Source: Allium sativum | Taxonomy: Eukaryota; Streptophyta; Magnoliopsida; Asparagales; Amaryllidaceae | DNA length: 64,000 nt | Reading direction: 5' to 3' | Assembly (NCBI GenBank): GCA_030737875.1 | Contig: CM060923.1 | Location: 34,030,501 to 34,094,500 of the forward strand | Part shown: in pieces, positions 1 through 10,303 of the stretch | How positions within the stretch are numbered: the first letter of the stretch is position 1 | How the letters are laid out: each line of letters begins with the position of its first letter | The notes under the pieces: generated by a model | Databases searched by the model: none | What the model saw: the letters and a program-made list of their open reading frames with translations, nothing else | Told to the model about the DNA's origin: nothing | Position numbers and translations under genes: made by a program

Positions 1-1
1 G

Positions 2-529
2 AAGATGATAGACCTGGTTCGACAGCGAATGAAGACGGTGCAGGACCGACAGAAGTCATATGCTGATAGGAGACGAACCGATCTTGAATTCAATATTTGG
101 GACATGGTTTTTGTTAAGGTGTCACCGTTAAGAAACGTAGTCCGTTTTGGATCAGTAGGGAAGTTGGCACCGAGGTTCGTAGGAACCTTTCCAATTACGG
201 AGAGGATTAGACAAATGGCGTATAGAGTAAAGTTACCAAAGAAGCTCAACGGAGTTCATGATGTGTTTCACGTTTCGCATTTGCGTAAGTGTTCACATGA
301 TACGGCGGAAGTGTTAGAGCCAAGCACGCTCGAAGAAGTGGAAGTAGAGCGCAATGCCACAATCAGACAAGCTCATACACGCATTCTTGGATCGGAGGTG
401 AAAAAGCTTCGCAACAAAGAGGTCAAGTTGGTCAAAGTGCAATGGGGAGATGATCAAAGAGACGCGACTTGGGAGATGGAAGACAAAATGCGTACGCTGT
501 ACCCTTTCCTTTTAGAGAGTATGTTTTAA
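2..529 (+). pseudogene. gag-pol C-terminus: end of integrase plus chromodomain-like tail
   Basis: This is the last 175 codons or so of a Ty3/gypsy polyprotein, open at the left window edge. Visible are the post-catalytic integrase segment with the [12 protein letters not shown] block (GPF/Y-type module, here GTF), then the [10 protein letters not shown] linker typical of plant chromoviruses. The end reads VKVQWGDDQRDATWE, which fits a group II chromodomain that may target insertion to chromatin. No frameshift or stop lies in the visible part, so this stretch could be functional, but nothing can be said about the rest. The homologous regions of B and E align throughout. Marked pseudogene only because it is a fragment here. 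Confidence 0.85.
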
Positions 530-1132
530 TTTCTCCTTTTTCTACTGCTTTGTTGACACTTGTCCTATCTTTTAGTATTATCTTTGCGATGACATCTTCG
601 ATCTTTAGTTAGGAAGAACCCTATGGTTGCAAACATGTGTTTGAGACATGTTATGTTTGGTGGATGAAAATGGATGCAAGTGGTTGCTAGTGGTTGCTCG
701 TGGATGCATGTACACACACATTAGGCAATAGATCGGCTCAATCACCTTCATGTTGCATATAAATGCTTGTGCGTATCTAAATTAATGGATGTATAATGGT
801 TGTGTTATCATATGGATGCTGCATTTTGATGAATGGTTGTGCACACATGTAAAAATAATATGTATCGATAGGATTCTTTCGCATACATAATGGACGCATG
901 GCGCTATCATGATTTGCATTAAGGAGGTCAACTGAATTAGTGGACCTCCTGATCTTTGCATTAATAAGGAACATATACACACATTTTTGCATAAGTTCAT
1001 ATAGCATTAGAAATTTCTTTAAGGACAATGGATGCTTGTGGATGATGGTTGAGTAGATGGATGATTGGTTGGTAGGATACATTCTTCTTAACTTAGAGAT
1101 TTCGGGGATGAAATCCTTTAAGGAGGGGAGAA
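530..1132 (+). other. Element C 3' UTR and polypurine tract
   Basis: Non-coding stretch between the pol stop and the LTR. It contains an 8-bp perfect inverted repeat AGGAGGTC (922-929) / GACCTCCT (943-950), which is recognisable in the same place in A, B and E. It ends in the purine-rich AAGGAGGGGAGAA (1120-1132) that would prime plus-strand DNA synthesis. Short reading frames on the minus strand here look like chance. Confidence 0.75.
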
Positions 1133-1579
1133 TGTAACACCCTGTAATTTTATAACATTAAAATTCACAAATTAAAGTATACTTAATTTTTAAAGAAGAA
1201 TTAAGTGAATGGGTTGCGCTATTATGTTCGTCTCAAAATTTTTGGTCAAGATAGACATTTGGTTTGCATAAAATGGATAACTTATGAAGAAGTTATTAAG
1301 CCTTGAAGTTTGTATGCATATGAGAGAAACATATATATATATAGACATATAAAAAAAATCAAAAAAAGTTCAAAACAGCGAATTGGGAGGGGGAATAGCC
1401 GAACCGCACCATTTTTGGAGTCGATCCGAGCCCCGCTGGGTCGACTAGGGGTCGATCCAGGGTGTTTGGCTGTCAACCCGTGGCCCGATTCGCCCTAAGG
1501 GCTGATGTAGCATCTGAGTGGTCCTGATGGTTCTGGTTATCCGTAGGTTAATCCGACGGCTCTTATTAAATTAAACTTC

Positions 1580-1586
1580 TATAAAA
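1580..1586 (+). promoter_or_regulatory. TATA box of the C LTR
   Basis: TATAAAA follows a GACGGCT-TATTAAAT block that also precedes the TATA boxes of the A LTRs. A transcript would start roughly 30 bp downstream. Confidence 0.6.
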
Positions 1587-1808
1587 ACACTTCTAAACCC
1601 CTAACCCTAATCACATTAATTCATAACAAGAGCCTCCATGCCGTCAATGGAGAACCTAGAGTAGCCGCCATACACTTTCAACCCTAAAGCAAGATAGAAG
1701 CTTGAATCAAAATCAAATCAAATCTAAATAACAATTAGTATACATCAAAGACGAGCAATTCAGTTTCAGAATACAGATCCCAGAAAGACAAGACTATTCT
1801 TTTTAATT

Positions 1809-1814
1809 GTGAGT
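1809..1814 (+). promoter_or_regulatory. Putative 5' splice site in the C LTR
   Basis: GTGAGT, followed by AT, lies about 230 bp after the TATA box. Equivalent GTRAGT sites occur at the same relative place in the A, B, E and G LTRs. Confidence 0.45.
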
Positions 1815-2752
1815 ATGATAGCTTTCACAAAATAATTAATTAATTTAATTAAGATAAGATATAATTGGGATTATGAGAATATGATTTTGAATCATGTGAT
1901 GTAAACTATATGTATGTTTGTGGTGTTGAATCATATGTTAGTCTTATGCAAGTTGGATCATATGTTAGTTCTTATGTGAATCTTATGCAAGTTGAATCAT
2001 ATATCTTATGCAAGTTTGTGATGATTGGATCATATATTCATGCATGAATCTTGTGCAAGTTTGGGTTGTTAAAATATATGTGAGACATGTATATGCATAT
2101 GCTAGTTTATGTGACATTAACCTTTATGTCTAAATCCATATGCAAGTTTACATCTTTATGTTTAGAGCCATATGCAAGTTTACATCTTTATGTTTAGATC
2201 TATATGCAAGTTTACATATTTATGTTTAGATCTATACGCAAGTTTACATCTTTATGTTTAGATCCATGTGCAAGTTCACACCTTTATGTTTGGATCTATA
2301 GCAGTACATAAGTTATGCAAGTTTATGCCCATTACCTATGCTAGTTTTTTTATCATATGCTAGTTTGAATGAAATTCATATGCAAGTTATTGGCTATGTA
2401 ATCTTATGTCATGATCCTTAGATCTATTTTATGTGTTATGTGATGTTGTTTTTCATTTTATAAGTTAGACTATTTGCGAGTCTAAAATATGTCATATGAA
2501 AACGTACGAATAACATGGGGATGATGGGATAATATTGAATATACATAAATTGTGAATTGGCATAAAATGACCTTAAAAGGCATATAATTAATTTGAGACA
2601 TTAATTGGCATAATTGGTATTTATGGACATAATTTCAAGAGACAATTATGGACATAAATAAATTTGGAATTTATTGACGAATTTGAATAGGTATATTAAT
2701 CCAATTTGGGGTTAATAAAGATGTGTAATAATTAACCGCCTAAGACACGAGA

Positions 2753-2823
2753 TTAGACTCTTTTGTGGTGTAAGACTGCCCGGACCTGCCCAGCAAATCC
2801 AGCAGCCACAAATGCCAGTCTAA
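2753..2823 (+). other. Conserved LTR hairpin, C copy 1
   Basis: Outer stem TTAGACT/AGTCTAA, second stem TTTGTGG/CCACAAA, then CTG/CAG around the conserved CCCGGA...AATCCAG core. Both long stems are perfect. Confidence 0.7.
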
Positions 2824-2876
2824 TGTGAGAGGTCAAAGGCACGAATTAAATGCGTAATAATTGTAAAGACACAAGG

Positions 2877-2947
2877 TTAGGCTCGTTTGCGTTATAAGAC
2901 TGCCCGGACCCGCCCGGCAAATCCAGCAACCGCAAATGTCAGCCTAA
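2877..2947 (+). other. Conserved LTR hairpin, C copy 2
   Basis: Outer stem TTAGGCT/AGCCTAA and second stem TTTGCG/CGCAAA. Compared with copy 1, both strands changed together (A-T to G-C in the outer stem, T-A to C-G in the second), so pairing is kept. Confidence 0.72.
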
Positions 2948-3819
2948 TGTAGGAAGTCTTTACAAGGTTACGGTTCTAATGAATTAAGTAACACTTAACC
3001 AGATAAACATGTGGTGTGACATGGGGGTTAAGTGGGTGCCTTGGTTGGCATGTGAAATAAAGTGGGTGCCTTGGGTGGCATGTGAAATACGATTAGATGC
3101 ACTTAACCAAGATTAAAACATGTAAGAAGGCATGAATAAGAATGGGGTTAAGTAGGGAAACCTTAGTGGGGACCAAGCATAGGTGGAAGGCTTGTGTCAA
3201 GCATGGGGGGCCTTTTCAAACTAGTAACCCGTTAAGTATCTTTGTGAGTTCGACCCAAGTCGAGGACGGGACACGCTTACTGGATTTGATTGTAAGAGGT
3301 CAAAACGGGTTAGAGGTGGCAACGCAAGTCCAACGGGGTCAAGTGCGTGCGTGGGCCCGGGCTGGTAGGTAAGACGTTGTTGCATCGTGTAGATATAATT
3401 TGTGCATCTTTGGTTGTATCGGGTTGCTACTTTGGGGAGTGATACACCCCACTGTGGGACCAGCACAGGCATCTACGAGTTAGGGAGCGGATCGAATGGG
3501 GGTAGTGGGTACAACTAGTGAAGATAGGGGCAGACGGCACCTATGAAGGCAGCTAGGGGTACACGAAACTACCATTATCATTATTAAGTTCTGTAGGCGG
3601 GATCAACTTTTAGGGTGACTAGTGGTGGTACAATTTAGTAATTATCCTATAGTGATTAGGAACGAGATTAACGCCATAATATTCCTCTTATTTGCTTTGT
3701 CATGCCCACTTGTTTCATGGTCATATCTTATCTTACTAGTTTATGCCTTATCCTAGTTAATTTAATAATTATATTGTTAAAGTTATTATACTCGCCAGAC
3801 TTTATGTCTGACCCCCTTG

Positions 3820-3858
3820 TTTTCGCCTCTTTTCTTCCTTTCTCCCCCTCCCCCCCAG
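3820..3858 (+). promoter_or_regulatory. Putative 3' splice site in the C LTR
   Basis: A pyrimidine tract of about 35 bases (CTTTTCTTCCTTTCTCC then C-runs) ends CAG at 3856-3858, followed by GT. It lies about 360 bp before the LTR end, just after the CAGAC/GTCTG mini-hairpin, as in A, B and E. Confidence 0.45.
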
Positions 3859-4220
3859 GTTCTCAGGATGGGACTAGTACTAGTGGAGCTTGATCTCGGA
3901 TCTCTTTCTCTCTCTTTTGGAAGTGCTTGGAATGCTGAAAGTAAAGTTCAACTCATCTCTTTTATGGCTACTTGTGTTGGGGTTTATGCTTTTTATTTTA
4001 TATACTCTGAAACAATTTATCAAGATGGATATTAAGTGTACTTGGTTTATGAAGTTGTTGTAATCAAACTATTTCTCCGCTGCAATAAAAATTGTTTTAA
4101 AATTTTCAAGTATCATTATTTATATTTGTCTTGTTATATTCTGTTCTATACACTAAATACGCTCCATGGAAGTTAATGCATTCCCTTTGTGAGTGACATT
4201 AATGGATGTGGGGTGTTACA

Positions 4221-5627
4221 AATTCGCTCGAAATAAAGATGTGATCGCCGAGAAAAAAGGCTCGACGTATTTGAAGTGCCAGGAAAATGTTTGTTCAAGC
4301 GGGCTGAAAGCAAGGGTATCATGGGGACACCCATTAGGATCAAGTTGGATCGTACACCTTGGATCGAGCACTGGGGGTGATCTAGTTGTCTCGAATGGAG
4401 GCAAACATACACAAGACGGATGTATGGTAGTCTGATTAGAATAGGGGTTTTCCATTAGCCCTTGACGGACGACAACAACCGATCATTCAACGATTGATGC
4501 ATTCAAGGATTTAGTCGGTGATGGCTAGGATATTGGTTGCTATGGATGATATGGTTGATTGTGTGCATTCTTCTTTGTTTTCTCTGGGTCAGCTATCGCT
4601 ATTGGTCATCGAAGAGAAGTGGGATTGGGGAAAGTCCCTTCCTATTATGGAGTTTCGTATGATAGATGATTATCCTATGCTAACCCTTTGGTTGCTAAAA
4701 TGGATCAGATGGTTGAACCATCTATACTCATATATCCTATGTAACTGTCGTTAGTTGTTTTATCACTCACTAAGATTGTTGTCTAACTCAAGTTTTTATG
4801 TTTCCGTATTATTACTTTGGGATGCTCATCAACATTGATGGTGAACAGATGAAGATAGCAAGTAGCAGGTTCTGGTGCCGATGATGCTTTGTGGTGACGA
4901 GTAGGAGGTTGGTGTATTACTACTACTTACTATAGTGATATTTTTTGTTTCCGCTGTCTGTTGAGATTTTATGATTACTCAGAGAGATATGTAGTAAGGC
5001 ATGATGTACTGATTACTCATTTATACAGTTGATATGTACTGATGACTTTGAGAAGATATGAGATTAGGTTTCTATTTTGTTATGCTTCACTACTATATCA
5101 CGTTGTATATTATCTATTATATGTTATCCTTGCGCTGTGACTTATACGACAGGTTTACTTTGAGTTATTCTTCTATGATGATCTCCCCATATCGGTCTGG
5201 CACGTCATTTAATGCATCTTTCCCTTGGTTCGGTGCAGGAGTTATGGGGTGGTCATCGCATTTGGTATTAGAGCTTTTGTTAACCGAATTTACCCAAAGT
5301 TCGCAAGCGTAAAAGCCAATGAGAGTCATAATTGTAATTTTTAATGCTTCATTACTATATTATAATATATAGTTTAGTAGGTTAGTAAGCACTTGAACAC
5401 CAATGTGTCCTTTCTCTAGTGTGAATTGATCATTCTCGTTTCAGATAGAGAATGATTCGACGAACTTCGAGACATGCTGCTAGGGATGAGCCAGCCACTA
5501 GAGGGGTAGGCAAAGGTAGCTTGTCGGGAGTTCTATACCCGATTACCCTACTATGTTCGAGGCTATGGTGACAACGATCATGAGAAGGATGCCCATTCCA
5601 TAAGAGGCATTAGAGCGTAGTGTTTCT
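4221..5627 (+). mobile_element. Old degenerate Ty3/gypsy remnant (LTR end, primer site, gag start)
   Basis: DNA between element C and the copia fragment. A decayed initiator-Met primer site, TGGTATTAGAGC, is at 5263-5274, preceded by GGGGTGGTCATCGCA, which resembles an LTR end. An ATG at 5452 begins MIRRTSRHAARDEPATRG, a basic start resembling gypsy gag N-termini, and soon breaks. Everything upstream to 4221 would then be LTR. The left part of this element must lie beyond element C's insertion site. The old age and lack of a second LTR make the assignment tentative. Confidence 0.5.
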
Positions 5628-5936
5628 TTACAAACACCTAAGGTTGTTGATTTCGCCAGGCTTTGCAAGGATTATACTTTTGTGGTAGGCAAGTCGTTTG
5701 TCAGTTGTGAATTTAGGAAGAATTGGTAGAGTACCAATGATGAAGCCCTCTAAGCCATACCCATGTATGGGTGTTTCAAGGTGAAGTTCCCAAAGGAGGT
5801 AGTTATCATCCTCCAAGTGCACTGTTATATGGACTTTGGGGGCGATAAAAAGTTTCACTAACTGATGAATTGAGGTAGAAGTTTGATGGTTTTCAAGAAA
5901 ATTATCTAAGACAATAGAAGTTGTTTCATCTCCCAT
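5628..5936 (-). pseudogene. Copia-type gag N-terminal fragment
   Basis: A 102-codon minus-strand frame starting MGDETTSIVLDNFLE. It contains the motif HLEDDNYLLWELHLETPIHG and then GLEGFI-GT, which matches the N-terminal part of plant Ty1/copia gag polyproteins (UBN2/gag-polypeptide type; the usual form is LxxDNYxxW...GYxLxGFLDGT). Only the first quarter of a gag remains before it breaks near the gypsy remnant. Its upstream leader (5937-6051) is interrupted by insertion of element A, and the continuation should be found from 28400 rightward. Confidence 0.6.
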
Positions 5937-6562
5937 TGTGATTAAAATAAAAATATATAGAGAAATAACTGAATAAAGGGTTGTAGCAATAAACCAAGAA
6001 TGAATTAAACAGGAAAGAAATCCAAGAAAACAGGCATGAGCAATCAGAAAATGTAATACCCTGAATTTTCTGAGAATATTAAAATTAACGAATTCAAGAA
6101 CACTAAATTTTTAGAAGAAGAATTAAGTGAAATGGGTTGCGCTATTACGTTCTTCTCAAAATTTTGGTCAAGATAGACATTTGGTTTGCATAAAACGGAT
6201 ACCTAATGAAGAAGTTATTAAGCCTTGAAATTTGTATGCATATGAGAAAAAAAAAATATATAGATATATATAAAAATTAAATAAATAAATATGCAAAAAA
6301 GTTCAAAACAGCGAATCGGGAGGGGGAATAACCGAACCGGCCCATTTTTGAGGTCACCCGAGCCTCGCTGGGTCGACTAGGGGTTGATTCAGGTTGTCTG
6401 GCTATCAACCCGTGGGCCGATTCGCTCTAAGGCGGATGTGGCATTTGATTGGTTCTGATGGACTCCTTTATGAGTCATTAGGGCTGATGTGGCTATTCTA
6501 TCTTGTCGAATGGCTTTGATTTGCTCTAGGTTAATCTGACGGTTCCTATTAAATCAAACTTC

Positions 6563-6569
6563 TATATAA
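6563..6569 (+). promoter_or_regulatory. TATA box of the A 5' LTR
   Basis: TATATAA, about 510 bp into the LTR, with the same GACGGTTCCTATTAAAT context as the 3' LTR copy at 24451. Confidence 0.6.
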
Positions 6570-6797
6570 GCAACCTAAATCTAAACCCTAAGCCACACAA
6601 AAATATTCCTAGAGCCGTCATGCCATCAATGGTGAACCTAGAATTGCCGTCATCTCTTTCAACTCAAAGACAAGATAGAAGCTATATAAAAATCAAAACT
6701 AATCTAATTCAACTAAGAGAATTCAACGATCTACATCAAAGGCGAGCAATTCAGTTTCAGAATACAGATCCCTAAAATCAAGTTTTTCATTTTGATT

Positions 6798-6803
6798 GTA
6801 AGT
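6798..6803 (+). promoter_or_regulatory. Putative 5' splice site in the A 5' LTR
   Basis: GTAAGT followed by GTAG, about 230 bp after the TATA box. It is conserved in position with the C, B, E and G LTRs. Confidence 0.45.
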
Positions 6804-7805
6804 GTAGTTATCTTTCAGATGTGAATAAATTAAAGACATGATTTGTAAAATAGAATTGTATCAAGTTGTATGTGATGTTGATTCATGTTTATTCATGTCT
6901 ATTCTATTATATATGCCTATGAACTATTGTGGTCTATCGAACCTATCATGTTATGTGGAAATTGGTGAGTAAACCTATGATGTTGTATAGGAATTTGGGA
7001 ATGAAATTATCATATGTAAGTTTGGTGATATTATGATACATACAAGTTTTAGGCTAAGTCATGTCGTTTATGCCTAATTGTTTAGAGCCATTATACACAC
7101 ATGTTTAGATCTACGACCTTATATATTTAGATCTACAACTTTATATGTTAGATCCATATGCCTTTATGATAGATCTAATTTGCAAGTTCACCACTACATG
7201 CCAAGTTTAACTTGTATAGTTTTATGTAAATTCATATGCTTGTGGTTCATGTTGCATATATCAAATTTGCAAGTTCATAGTTAAAAGTATATTGTTATAT
7301 GCCAAATCTATGTAGCATATGTGTAGTTAGATCCATACTTTTGTATGATGTTGGAATGTTGCAAAGTTCCTCTTTTCCCTTTTTTTGTTTTATAAGTTAG
7401 GCTAAAATATCGAGCCTAACATTCTATGTAATTTTGCGAATGTACAACGGGGGTAACGTTGGGGAAAACATGAAATTACATGTAATTGGCATGTTTGACA
7501 CATAAGCATGATAAGTGGCATGAAAATGGTATAATCTATATACCTAAAATTTTGAATGTGATTTAGAAGGAAAGTGGGCCATGACAATAATTGATTTATA
7601 ATTTACATATAAATATGTAGGATAAACATGAAAAATTACATGGCATAGATTAGTTCATGAAAAGCTATATTTAGTATACCATTAATTGTGAGCATAATTA
7701 AAAGGATAATTATGGCATAATTAAATTGGGAATAATTTACATATGGAATTTGTCATAAATAAGAAATATGTAAATTTAGAAAATACGAATATGCCTAACC
7801 CGAGG

Positions 7806-7878
7806 TTAGACTGAGTTATGGTGTAAAACTGTCCGGAACCGACCGGCACATTCAGTAACCACAACAATACCTGTCTAA
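7806..7878 (+). other. Conserved LTR hairpin, A 5' LTR copy 1
   Basis: Outer stem TTAGAC/GTCTAA. Second stem GTTATGGT/ACCACAAC has one mismatch (A opposite C). The core CCGGAACCGACCGGC is present. Confidence 0.6.
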
Positions 7879-7918
7879 TGTGGGTGGTTAGTGCATTGAG
7901 CCCAAAAAGGACCCGAGT

Positions 7919-7991
7919 TTAGACTGAGTTGTGGTGTAAAACTGCCCGGAACCGACCGGCACATCCAGTGACCACAACAATACCTGTCTAA
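7919..7991 (+). other. Conserved LTR hairpin, A 5' LTR copy 2
   Basis: Outer stem TTAGAC/GTCTAA and a perfect 8-bp second stem GTTGTGGT/ACCACAAC, with the CTGCCCGGA...CATCCAG core. Confidence 0.7.
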
Positions 7992-8089
7992 TGTGAGTGG
8001 TTGGTGCTTTAATAAAGCTAAGTCAAGATTGGTAAGGTTAAGTCAATTAAGGAAACACTTAACCAATTCAACATGTTAACTAAACTGAT

Positions 8090-8405
8090 GGGTGAGGTTA
8101 AGTAAATTTAGAACACTTAACTGTTATAACATGTTAATTAGACAAGTGGGTGAGGTTAAGTAAATTTAGAACACTTAACCGTTATAACATGTTAATTAGA
8201 CAAGTGGGTGAGGTTAAGTAAATTTAGAACACTTAACCGTCATAACATGTTAATTAGACAAGTGAGTGAGGTTAAGTAAATTTAGAACACTTAATCGTTA
8301 TAACATGTTAATTAGACAAGTGGGTGAGGTTAAGTAAATTTAGAACACTTAACCTTTATAACATGTTAATTAGACAAATGGGTGAGGTTAAGTAAATTTA
8401 GAAAC
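8090..8405 (+). repeat. 58-bp tandem array with GGTTAAGT/ACTTAACC palindrome, A 5' LTR
   Basis: About six units of 57-58 bp. Each contains GAGGTTAAGTAAATTTAGA then ACACTTAACC and ACATGTTAATTAGACAA. The 3' LTR has about five units (25980-26240), so copy number differs between the two LTRs. Confidence 0.85.
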
Positions 8406-8808
8406 ACTTAACCAATATAACTTGATTTATGGAAAGGTTAAGTCAAAATAAGAGGGCAGGACATAACCAACATAACTTGATTTGTAGTATGGTTAAGTTA
8501 ACACAAGAAGGCAACAATTAACCAAAGTAACATGACATGTAGGTGGGTTAAGTTAACTTGAATTGATTGATGACACTTAACCAATACAACAAGATGAATA
8601 GGTGGGATTAAGCTAACAAGAAACACTTGACCGATATTACTTGATGAACGAATGGGGTTAAGTTAATAGGAAACATTAACCGATCCAACATGATAAGTAA
8701 GGAGGGTTAAGTTAATAAGAAATGCTTAACCAACATGAAATGATGAATGAGTGGGTTAAGTTAACATGAGCGGACAACACTTAACTAATATGACGTAATG
8801 TGCGGGAG

Positions 8809-9400
8809 GGTTAAGTACATATCCAGTTGGTGGGTAATATTAGTAAATATAGGCCCATAAAACTTAACCATTGAATAAACATGCTTGAATCAGTGGAAGG
8901 GTTAAGTACATATCGGGTTGGTGGGTAATATTAGTAAATATATGCCCACAAAACTTAACCATTAAATAAACATGCTTGAATCAGTAGAAGGGTTAAGTAC
9001 ATATCGGGTTGGTGGGTAATATTAGTAAATATAGGCCCATAAAACTTAACCATTAAATAAACATGCTTGAGTCAGTGGAAGGGTTAAGTACATATCGGGT
9101 TGGTGGGTAATATTAGTAAATAGAGGCCCACAAAACTTAACCATTAAATAAACATGCTTGAATCAGTGGAAGGGTTAAGTACATATCGGGTTGGTGGGTA
9201 ATATTAGTAAATATAGGCCCACAAAACTTAACTATTAAATAAACATGCTTGAATCGATGGGAGGGTTAAGTACATCTCGTGTAGGTGGGTAATATTAGTA
9301 CATATAGGCCCACAAAACTTAACCGTTTATTAAAAATGCTTGAATCGATGGGAGGGTTAAGTACATATCGGGTTGGTGGGTAATATTAGTGAACATAGGC
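8809..9400 (+). repeat. About 92-bp tandem array, A 5' LTR
   Basis: Seven units of about 88-93 bp, each beginning GGGTTAAGTACATATCGGG and including AAAACTTAACCATTAAAT then CATGCTTGAATC. Again GGTTAAGT and ACTTAACC face each other in every unit. The sixth unit is a variant (ACATCTCGTGTAGG) in both LTRs, so the array was in place before insertion. Confidence 0.85.
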
Positions 9401-10025
9401 CCAAAAACTTAACCAATAGGAAACCCTAGTAACGGGGACCCATTTCAGCAGTAACCCACATGGATGTATCACGGTACCCTGAACTAGGCAGGGTGGGACA
9501 CGATTACTGGGCTGATTATAAGCGGTCAAAACAGTGGCAGGGGGTACGTCAGTGTAGGTTCCGACGGTTTACAGCCGTGCACGTACTCCGAAGTGGGAAA
9601 AAGCAGACACTGGGTACCAGTAGTTATACACTGTGCATCTTGAATCGTGTCGGGTTGCTATCATAAGGATTGATACACCTTATGGTGGGACCAGCACAGG
9701 GTATCTACACGCAAGAGAGGGCCGATTGACACAGACACATGGAACATGTAACACCCCAAATTTTCTGTTAATTGTAAATTAAAAAATTAAAGTATAATTA
9801 ATTCTAAATGAAAGAATTAAGGGAAATGGGTTATGCCATTGCGTTCGTCTCGGAATTTTGCTTGAGATAGAGTCCGAGTTTACGTGAATCGGACTCCGTA
9901 TGAAGGAGTTATGACCTCCGGAAGTTTCAGAATTGAAATTTAAAGTTCAAACAGTCCAAAATTTAGTTCGAATTTCAAATTCAGACCCATACTGGGATGG
10001 ACGGGAAAATTCCCGCCCAGGCACC

Positions 10026-10145
10026 AGGTCGACAATAGGGTCGACCTCGGGGTTGACCTGGGTGACCAGGTCGACCATAGGGTCGACCTGTGGGTCGACC
10101 TGCCCAGTCGACCTGTGGGTCGACCTGCCCAGTCGACCTGGGTTT
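10026..10145 (+). repeat. GTCGAC palindrome cluster in the B U3
   Basis: Eight GTCGAC sites within about 120 bp, spaced 10-20 bp in a GC-rich context (GGTCGACCTGCCCAGTCGAC), ending about 150 bp upstream of the TATA box. Similar clusters occur in the B 3' LTR (18025-18125) and in both E LTRs, and two or three degenerate sites occur in A and C. Role unknown; the position suggests promoter-proximal binding sites. Confidence 0.7.
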
Positions 10146-10295
10146 GGCCCTGGCTGGCCTGGTCGGTTTCTGGTCGAATTTTTGAGCTTGGTTGTATCAC
10201 TAGGGCTGATTTGTCGCATTCTGGTTGGATCCTCTCGAAGTGAATGGTCTAGATTCATCTTTGATCATCTGACGGCTCAAATCAATCTGAAATTC

Positions 10296-10303
10296 TATAA
10301 ATA
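10296..10303 (+). promoter_or_regulatory. TATA box of the B 5' LTR
   Basis: TATAAATA, about 550 bp into the LTR, with an identical copy in the 3' LTR at 18280. Followed about 55 bp later by an upstream ATG in a GCCGCCATG context. Confidence 0.65.

Larger units (their letters stand above)
1..4220 (+). mobile_element. Element C: 3' part of a Tekay-like Ty3/gypsy chromovirus
   Basis: The window opens inside pol of a plus-strand Ty3/gypsy element. In order it holds the end of integrase with the chromodomain-like tail, a 3' UTR of about 600 bp, a polypurine tract, and a complete 3' LTR from TGTAACACCC to GGGTGTTACA. The 5' half lies outside the window, so the target-site duplication (AATTC at 4221-4225 on this side) cannot be confirmed. 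The tail and the LTR termini match the B and E elements here, so the lineage call (Tekay/Del) rests on several shared features. Confidence 0.9.
1133..4220 (+). repeat. Element C 3' LTR (3088 bp)
   Basis: Starts TGTAACACCC just after the polypurine tract and ends GGGTGTTACA. Contents in order: U3 with GTCGA motifs (about 1430-1460), TATA box at 1580, short leader with an ATG-CCG-TCA start, donor-like GTGAGT at 1809, two covarying hairpins (2753-2823, 2877-2947), GGTTAAGT/CTTAACC blocks near 3000-3160, a CAGAC/GTCTG mini-hairpin near 3805, an acceptor-like tract ending at 3858, and the conserved LTR tail (ATTCCCTTTGTGAGTGAC). Confidence 0.92.
6052..9746 (+). repeat. Element A 5' LTR, first part
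   Basis: Starts TGTAATACCC (the 3' LTR has TGTAACACCC). It contains a TATATAA box at 6563, donor-like GTAAGT at 6798, hairpins at 7806 and 7919, a 58-bp array (about 8090-8405) and a roughly 92-bp array (about 8809-9400). It is interrupted at 9746 by element B. The second part resumes at 20899, and the join matches the uninterrupted 3' LTR near 27575. Confidence 0.92.

Noticed and set aside
8090..9400. Regular arrays that look CRISPR-like at first glance
   Set aside because: Units are contiguous tandem repeats with no unique spacers, lie inside plant LTRs in both copies, and have no cas genes nearby.
9460..9666. 68-codon frame repeated at 27293-27499
   Set aside because: Lies in both A LTRs and is explained by LTR duplication; no protein family features.
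10026..10145. Chance or cloning-related SalI sites
   Set aside because: Rejected as artefact because the clusters recur at the same LTR position in independent families with different spacing.
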